Shown here: positions 57,526 to 64,000 of the stretch, piece after piece
Layout: the number at the start of each line of letters is the position of its first letter
Position numbering within the stretch: the stretch's first letter is position 1
DNA from: Mesorhabditis belari
Taxonomy: Eukaryota > Nematoda > Chromadorea > Rhabditida > Rhabditidae
DNA: 64,000 nucleotides
Reading direction: 5' to 3'
Assembly (NCBI GenBank): GCA_958450365.1
Contig: CAUEEP010000922.1
Span: 682,001-746,000, forward strand
Translations under genes and position numbers: made by a program
The notes under the pieces: generated by a model
Databases searched by the model: none
What the model was told of the DNA's origin: nothing
What the model saw: only the letters and a program-made list of their open reading frames with translations

Positions 57526-58499
57526 ACTAGTAGATAACAAATTTAAAAAAATCCAATTAAACCAAAAAAATCTTTAGAGAAATCCAGTAGAATACGGATT
57601 GCTTATGCAAATTAATCCATCGAAATCCAAAAAATAAACGACAAAATGGATCACCCTTCCCTCAACCCAACCTTGAAATTACCGTGAGCCTTTTCTTTTT
57701 TCTGTTGGCTCTGCATCCATTGCTTATCGGAGAAAAATCCCAAGAGAAGGGAATAAAAAGAGAACGGGAATCGAAAGAAAAAAAGGGGAAGAGTTCACTC
57801 AAATCACACGCAAACCAAGCCTTTTTTATTTAGGTGAACTCGATGGATCTCTGCGATTTTAAAAGCTTTTTTTGGTCTTTTTTTGTTCGGATTTGGTGCC
57901 TTTAAGGGAAAAGAATAGATAAATGAGGGAACCTTGAGTGAAATGGTTTGATGAATCTATGCTGAACAGAGCCAGGGATGAACTAGATGCCATAGTCAAC
58001 CAAGGATGAACTAGATGCCATAGCCATAGACATCGAAACGGTACTTTTAAGAATTTTGAGTATCAACCATTTACTGATTCCTTTATTACTGAAGATTTAG
58101 CGACAAAATTTGGTATTCAATTTGAAATAGAAAAAAAACCTAGAACAATAGTTCATTTGGAAATGTTAGAGTGAGCTAAAAGTTTCAGAAAGCTTAAAGC
58201 TTAAAGGGCCAATCATTTAAAAAAGCTAATCTATAAGCTTCTTATTGGTTTTAAGTATAATTTTATTACAATTTTTATTTTTAGTGGAATAGCTTGAAAA
58301 GGTGAATAGCTTGAAAAGTTGAATAGCTTTCCTTAGGTATTTTCAAAGTAAATTTTAGTAAAAAGTTGTACAGGAATAGGAAAAATGTAAACGAAGAATG
58401 TAAACGTTGTAAAATAGGAATCACATTGTAAAATAAGATATATAGTATAAAAAAGCAGAATTCTTTTTAGATGTGAATCAATCAGGGACCGAATGGTAT

Positions 58500-58612
58500 T
58501 CAAAAGATAAAGAGAAAAGAGAAGAGAAGAGAGAAGAGAGAAGAGAGAAGAGAAGAGAGAAGAGAAGAGAGGAGAGGAGAGAACAGAACAGAACAGAACA
58601 GAACAGAAAAGA
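58500..58612. repeat. GAGAAGA/GAACA purine-rich tract
   Basis: Imperfect tandem of AGAGAAGAGAG followed by five AGAAC copies. Confidence 0.88.
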
Positions 58613-59289
58613 GGAGTGGAAAGGATGAAGAGAAGATCGGGAAGAGAGGATGAAGAAGAGAGAGAGATAGAGCACCCATCCCTACACCATATGAACGTTC
58701 ATTCAGTTGTGAAAAGAGAAACATTCTCTTTGACCATTATAAGAAAAGGATTTGGAAAGAGTGAAGAGGAGGTCGGCTATATGGAAATTGAGAAGGGAAG
58801 GAGAGAAGAAGGGGAAAACAACACAGAGAAAAGATCGAGGGTGACCAACAATGACATCATGCAGAAAAAGACAGAATATCGGCTTTTTAATGGGTATGTG
58901 GGTGATATTTAGAATGAAAAACATAAACAAAATGTGAATAAAACATGAATGACGACAATTTCTGGGGATTAGCTGAAATTGTTTAGGTTTTTGAATTTGA
59001 AAAATAACTTGAAACTTGAATAACTTGAGTAACTTGAAATGAAATAACTTTTAAAATAAAGGCTAAGCGAAAGTTGAATGGGAAAATAAGAAAATAAGCC
59101 TTAAGTTTTCAATTTAATAGAGCTAGAGAAATGAAATTTGAAAGGTGAACAATTTGTTTAAAATATTCATCAACTTATCAAACAATCCAGTCAGCTATTC
59201 TTTCATTTTCTTCGTCGAATTCTTTGATTTTCTTTATACGGTTGAGAGTTTGGCGAATAAACTTGAATAATTGAATAGAAAAATTGAAT

Positions 59290-59425
59290 AAACTTTAATT
59301 TGAATTGAAGAAACTTGAATTGAATTGAAGAAACTTTAATTTGAATTGAAGAAACTTTAATTTGAATTGAATAAACTTTAATTTGAATTGAAGAAACTTG
59401 AATTGAATTGAAGAAACTTTAATTT
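59290..59425. repeat. 21-bp tandem repeat (GAAGAAACTTTAATTTGAATT), about 6 copies
   Basis: Alternating ACTTTAATTTGAATTG and ACTTGAATTGAATTG units. Confidence 0.9.
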
Positions 59426-59486
59426 GAAAACTTGGTTTTGAAATAGTAATTGATTGCCAAATAACATCTAGCAAATGACTTACAAA

Positions 59487-60975
59487 TGACGTCATTCTCT
59501 TAGCTTATCTACCAATCGCTTCAATGATGCAGATCTTAGATTATTTACAGCTAAATTTTAAATAATCAAATGCTGACTTTTCAACTCTCTCGATCACTAA
59601 TCGCTATGAGAAAAATAAGAAATTCATTAAAAGTTTACTGAAAGATAAGTCGTAAATACGATAAATCTGGAGATATTTAAAAGTATTATATAAAGAAAGC
59701 TTAACAATACTTAAGCTAAGCTCAACAATTCCTTTTTTTTTTCTTTGAGATAACAGTGAATAACAAAAAGCTAGTTAAGCTTTTAAACTTTATTTAGTAT
59801 TTATATAATTCGAGCATTTGCACGTTCAGAGTTTGGCTCGAGAAATTTCGAATTCATTTTAACAACCAATAGCTGCAATTGCTGCGTTATCCTTTGTCTA
59901 AAGAATCTAAAGTCGCAAAGTTCGATTTCTGTTTCCATTCACTTTTCATCAAGTTTTATTAAGAAAACATTCATGGAACTTTTTCTAGAAGTTGATTCCA
60001 ATTTTTTTAGTTTTTCTTGCTAAAACTTATACGCTCTTTCTTAGTGTGTAGACACTATACAATAAAGAAATTGAAACATGACTAATTGGTAAGAAATTCT
60101 TGTCTCTTCTGCACATTCTTGTCTCATTTATTTTCGCTTTTCTAAAGATTTTGTTATACGATTGTTTTACTATTAGTTTGAAATTTTGAAAAAAACAATA
60201 GCTGCAATTGCTGCGTTATCCGTTGTCTTAAAATAATCACCAAATGTTCTTTTCAAATTTTTTTTCTTATTACGCCAAACTTGAACTCTAACTCTGAACG
60301 CTTGGACTTTGCCTTGCTGAAAAGAAAAAGATGACGAGTTATAACGAGCGTGATGACGTCATTCGGTTTCGTTTTCCCTCTGACAAGCTACAGTAATCCG
60401 TTCTAAGTAGTTCTAAGTAAACAACTATATGAATCTAAAAATGTAAGATACAGTACTGGACAATGAAATATGATATTTGAAAAACGATCGTCACTTTCGC
60501 GCGTCTGTAACTCCCTTGTCTTTGAGTTTAAACTATTAGTGTTATACATTTTCTGAAAGCTCTTTTCAAGGGCTACACAATGGTAATATTGATATTTAGA
60601 AATACGGTAAAGACAAGGGAGTTACAGACGTGCGAAAGTGACGATCTTTTTTCACATATGATATTTCATTGTCCAGTAGTGTATATCTATAAGAATATAT
60701 CTATAAAATCTATAAGAATCTAAATCTAGTTCTATCAATTTAATCAAAGAAATTTAAGCTGTTAAACTTTTGTGGTAACGATGGATTCATTGGATTCATT
60801 GGATTCATTTAAATGAACCAACATCAATTCAACTCTAGACAAAAACTTGACTTAATTTGGCTTGATTTAGGGCTTCAGCTACTATAAATTTATGAAAAAA
60901 ATCATTTAGATATTGCTATGAACTGGAGGGGTTTGTGTAAAAAGGATAGACAGTCACGGCAAGACAATGACGTCA
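59487..60975. promoter_or_regulatory. Three perfect TGACGTCA palindromes
   Basis: CRE/ATF-type 8-mers at 59487-59494, 60354-60361 and 60968-60975. They bracket a Tc1-like MITE and lie outside any gene I can identify. Function is not shown; an 8-bp palindrome is expected about once in a window of this size. Confidence 0.3.
60451..60681. mobile_element. Tc1-like MITE, copy 2 (231 bp)
   Basis: Same termini (CAGTACTGGACAATGAAATA) and same length as 1490-1720, flanked by TA at 60449-60450 and 60682-60683. The two copies differ at only a handful of bases, so they moved recently. Confidence 0.9.
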
Positions 60976-61206
60976 CTCCCTTCTTTCCCATTTTCTTTTT
61001 GTTCTGATTACAGTACTCATTTCTTTTCCCGTTTCTCTTCTTTTCCTCTTTTCTTTTTTCAAATGTGTGGGTGGAAAAAAAACCCAAAAAGGGAACCGTT
61101 TTTGAAATTGAGGGCTTCGTTTTTCTCGGCTTTTTTTTTCGTTTCTGTTTACGAAATGAGGTATATTTTGGGAAAAAGAAGTTGAAATGCAAAAAAGAAC
61201 TTGAAA

Positions 61207-61263
61207 GTAAAGCATAAAGCAAGAAATAAAGCAAGCAAGAAAGCAAGAAAACAAGCAAGCAAG

Positions 61264-61302
<39 letters not shown>

Positions 61303-61379
61303 AAAGCAAGAAAGCAAGAAAGCAAGAAAGCAAGAAAGCAAGAAAGCAAGAAAGCAAGAAAACAAGCAAGCAAGCAAGC
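61207..61379. repeat. AAGC/AAGA tetranucleotide array
   Basis: About 43 units of AAGC and AAGA arranged in blocks; it creates Leu/Ala/Cys-rich minus-strand frames and KKAR plus-strand frames. Confidence 0.93.
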
Positions 61380-63185
61380 TTTAATGATAGTTAAATCTTC
61401 TAAAACTTTAAAAGAATAAGATTCATGATAAAACTCATCGTTTAGCAAACTTATGCCTTGTGAAATCATCCTAGAAGTTCGGATTTTTAAAGAAATTCAA
61501 AGAAAATCTTTGAAAAACTTTTAGAAAATTGTATTAATATACATTTTTCGAATAAATAAATAAATAAATAAATCAATTTTCTTTTCTAAAAATCATCATA
61601 GAATTAATTTTCAAGACTCAAAACGTTTTTTTGTTCTCATTTCTCATTTCTCTTATCTCTTTTCTACTCACCAACCGGAAATTCGGGGTCGCGGAAAACA
61701 AGTTGAAGAAAAAGATCATAAATTCGATTTTTGAACTATACCATAAGCTTTAAATCTTCTTTGCAAGTTTACAAGCTTTGCAAGTTTTTTTAAAATTCGT
61801 ATTTTATGTTTAAAATTACGGGAAACAGCTGAAAAGTTCACCCAAAATTTCTCCAATAATTCGCCTTCTTTTGGAAAGAAGAGATTAAACCTTTTATCCT
61901 TTTTCTCTTCTAATTTTCCTATTTCCTTTTCAGCTGACTACAAAGCCATTCAATTTATATGTGATTTTTTGATATTTCTTTTCGTTTAGATGAATTTAGA
62001 TGAATTTAGATGAATTTTAGATGTGATTTTTCTGTGTGTAGCCGGGAGGAGTGGCAATGTCAATGGGGAATCGTTTAACCGTTTAATAAAGATCTATTTT
62101 AAGCTATTGGATTTGAGAAGACTTAAAAAATGAATATATCTAGCTAAAGAAATGAATATAAAGAAATGAATATAAAGAAATGAATATAAAGAAAAGAATT
62201 CATCTAAGAAATGAACAGTTTTGGCAAGTATAACGTACAATAGCACGTCTCGTACAATAGCACATCTCGTACAAGAGCACATCTCGTACCATAGCACATC
62301 GAGAGTTTTACACCGCCCATCTAGCCCATTGAGAGTAAGAAAATTCGACTTTAGACTATAAAGCTCATCACTTCAAGGTTTAAAAAAGACTTTCAAGACT
62401 TTAACATTTCTTTATAACTTCTTTTTTTGGTGAAAAAGTGGATTGAAGTTCTGGATTCGATGAAGAAGATTCGAAAAAAGCGAATCGAACGTAAAAAGCA
62501 CATTTTTGGGGAATCTTTTGCGTCATAAAAACAGTTTTTTTTTTCAAAATAATAATAACATTAAGCAAGAGATCTAGGAGAAAGTTTAGCAAGAATTGCA
62601 AGTTGATGGAGATGAAAGATTCAGCTCAGATTCAGCTCAAAGCTCAGCTTTGAACATAAACAAAGAAAGTTCTGGATTTGAGTTGGTTATTATTGGATTT
62701 AGAGGAAAAGGAGAAAACCATTGGGATCGCTTTTTTTTTAAAAAGGGCATCCAAATGAACGATTTGGGAGAAAAGGAGGAGGAAAAAAGGGGGAAAACAG
62801 ACCAATGAGTCCCTTTTTCAGGATTTTCGATGAAATTCACGTGTTCAGGGAAATTTGTAGGGGAAATCTGAAGAAATGGGTTGAAAAAAAATCCCAGACT
62901 ATCTGCAGAGGCCATGTGCCAGAAAGCGTGAGTTTCGCCTGTAGTATTAGAGGTCAAAGGTACGCACAGACCCCTCTAGTACTCTAGTACTACTACTAGC
63001 TCTAGTACTACTGGCTCTAGAACTATTACTGACTCTAGTACTACTACTAGCCCTAGTACTACTACTGGCTCTAGTACTACAGGCTACAGACATTTGAAAA
63101 CGTTTTTGAAGATAATAAAGAATATAAGCAATAAGAATTTTAAAGAGATTATCGAAAAGTTTCAAAGGATTTTTCTGGATTTGCG
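61380..63185. other. Intergenic stretch with minisatellites
   Basis: Includes AAGAAATGAATATAAAGAAA repeats (62140-62195), a 17-bp GTACAATAGCACATCTC array (62228-62305) and a TAGTACTACTACTGGCTC array (62968-63085). One arm of the CCAGA family (GTGCCAGAAAGCGTGAG) is at about 62915. No gene supported. Confidence 0.5.
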
Positions 63186-63357
63186 GACAAGAAGGACAAG
63201 AAAAAGAAGAAGATCAAGGAAAAGTGCTTTGAAGACGAGGAGCTCAACAAGACGAAATCGATCTGGACTCGCAACCCCCGATGACATCTCAAACAAGGAG
63301 TACGAGGAATTCTACAAGAGCTTGAGCAATGATTGGGAGGATCATTTAGCCGTCAAA
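63186..63357 (+). pseudogene. HSP90 (DAF-21-like) pseudogene fragment
   Basis: Frame at 63186 reads [20 protein letters not shown] then [11 protein letters not shown], and the next frame continues [19 protein letters not shown] then EDHLAVK. Together these match the charged linker and start of the middle domain of cytosolic HSP90, a highly conserved stretch ([24 protein letters not shown]). One extra C in the run at 63275-63279 shifts the frame, and similarity stops abruptly on both sides, with no splice signal at the right edge. A broken, truncated copy; the functional gene is not in this window. Confidence 0.85.
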
Positions 63358-64000
63358 TGCAATGAAATTCATGAAATTCGAATGAAAACATAAAATTATT
63401 CAAAACCTATAACTTCATTAAAGGAAGTGAAAGCTTTTTTTACGGAAAAATGATTAAACTTTCTTGAATTATCATTCATTTATCATAAAGCTATCGGTTT
63501 TGAATATATTTTTGGTTTCTAAAATGATTTATCTTCAAGTTTTCTGATGTATTCAAGTCAAAAATAGTCAGAAAATAGAAAAAATGACTTAAATTCAATG
63601 AGAAAAAGGTGATTTATAAGTAAAAAAAAGCAAAAGAAAACAAAAAAAGCAAAAGAAAAGCAAAAGAAAACAAAAGAAAACAAAAGAAAACAAAAGCTGT
63701 AATCATAAAATTTGAACTGCCTTTTGACTGAAAATTGAGAGTTTTCAAGAGTTCAATGAAAACGGGCAAATGAAGTCAGTTTTGTGAGGATTTTGAGAAT
63801 TCAGAAGATTCAGATTTAGTCTACTTTTTCTTCACAAGTTATCTATTTTTTCTAAAGCATGGAATTCTCATCGAATCCTTTTTTTTTGATCCTCCTTTTT
63901 GAGTGATCTTTCTGTCCTAGATGCCAGATGGTAGCGGTCACAAATTATTCGTTTTTCTCGATGAGTGGTGAAAAAGAGATTCAATGGTTGAACAAAGGAT
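63358..64000. other. Right edge, no gene seen
   Basis: AT-rich, with a CAAAAGAAAA/CAAAAGC simple repeat at 63625-63700. Nothing else recognisable. Confidence 0.5.

Larger units (their letters stand above)
57526..60350. other. Intergenic stretch with simple repeats
   Basis: Contains a GAAGAGAGAA/GAACA purine tract (58500-58612), ATGAACTAGATGCCATAG duplicated near 57978-58022, and a 21-bp repeat at 59290. No frame is convincing; a minus-strand start at about 57717 (MDAEPTEKRKGS before GTAATT) is too short to call. Confidence 0.4.

Noticed and set aside
60902..61469. Leu/Ala/Cys-rich frames resembling membrane proteins
   Set aside because: Arise from the AAGC/AAGA tetranucleotide array; not a transmembrane protein.

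Overview
The window looks like a contig from a free-living chromadorean nematode. It is AT-rich. Genes are built from many exons separated by short GT..AG introns, with acceptors close to TTTCAG. There is an interstitial tract of the nematode telomere unit TTAGGC, a splice acceptor lies directly on the start codon of a downstream gene, as in trans-spliced operons, and the identifiable genes are a DKF-2-like protein kinase D, a spastin/SPAS-1 and a GLB-1-type globin. I cannot name the species.

Layout. (1) 2658-24794, plus strand: the C1a-C1b-PH-kinase part of a protein kinase D, whose N-terminal exons are probably left of the window. Its PH domain is split by a 12.6 kb intron full of minisatellites and mobile-element debris. 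A short exon inside that intron (21864-21981) can splice in phase to the kinase half and may be an alternative start. (2) 26683-29403, plus strand: an intronless 906-codon gene with three tandem NADAR/YbiA-like domains and a basic, proline-rich tail. (3) 29538-32040, plus strand: a 15-exon spastin starting 134 bp after the NADAR stop, a probable operon. (4) 32515-33495, minus strand: a six-exon globin, tail to tail with spastin. (5) 39111-50808, minus strand: a 16-exon BAH-domain nuclear protein whose long upstream introns are packed with nested foldback elements. (6) 50809-64000: mostly intergenic, holding a frameshifted mariner, a piece of mariner-type HTH, an isolated C-terminal exon-like frame, a short HSP90 pseudogene and many tandem repeats.

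The striking feature is the repeat fraction. A group of long-inverted-repeat foldback elements shares short motifs built on TTTGCGCA and ends in GGGG-type termini. Three copies have clean 8-9 bp target duplications, and one family sits nested inside another. Several separate tRNA-derived, SINE-like families with recognisable A and B boxes also occur, along with Tc1-, mariner- and pogo-type MITEs and a family of small hairpins with a CCAGAAAGG arm. Two 15-bp minisatellites share unit and flank but lie in opposite orientation 4.5 kb apart. I see no bacterial-type operons, CRISPR arrays, rRNA or intact tRNA genes.
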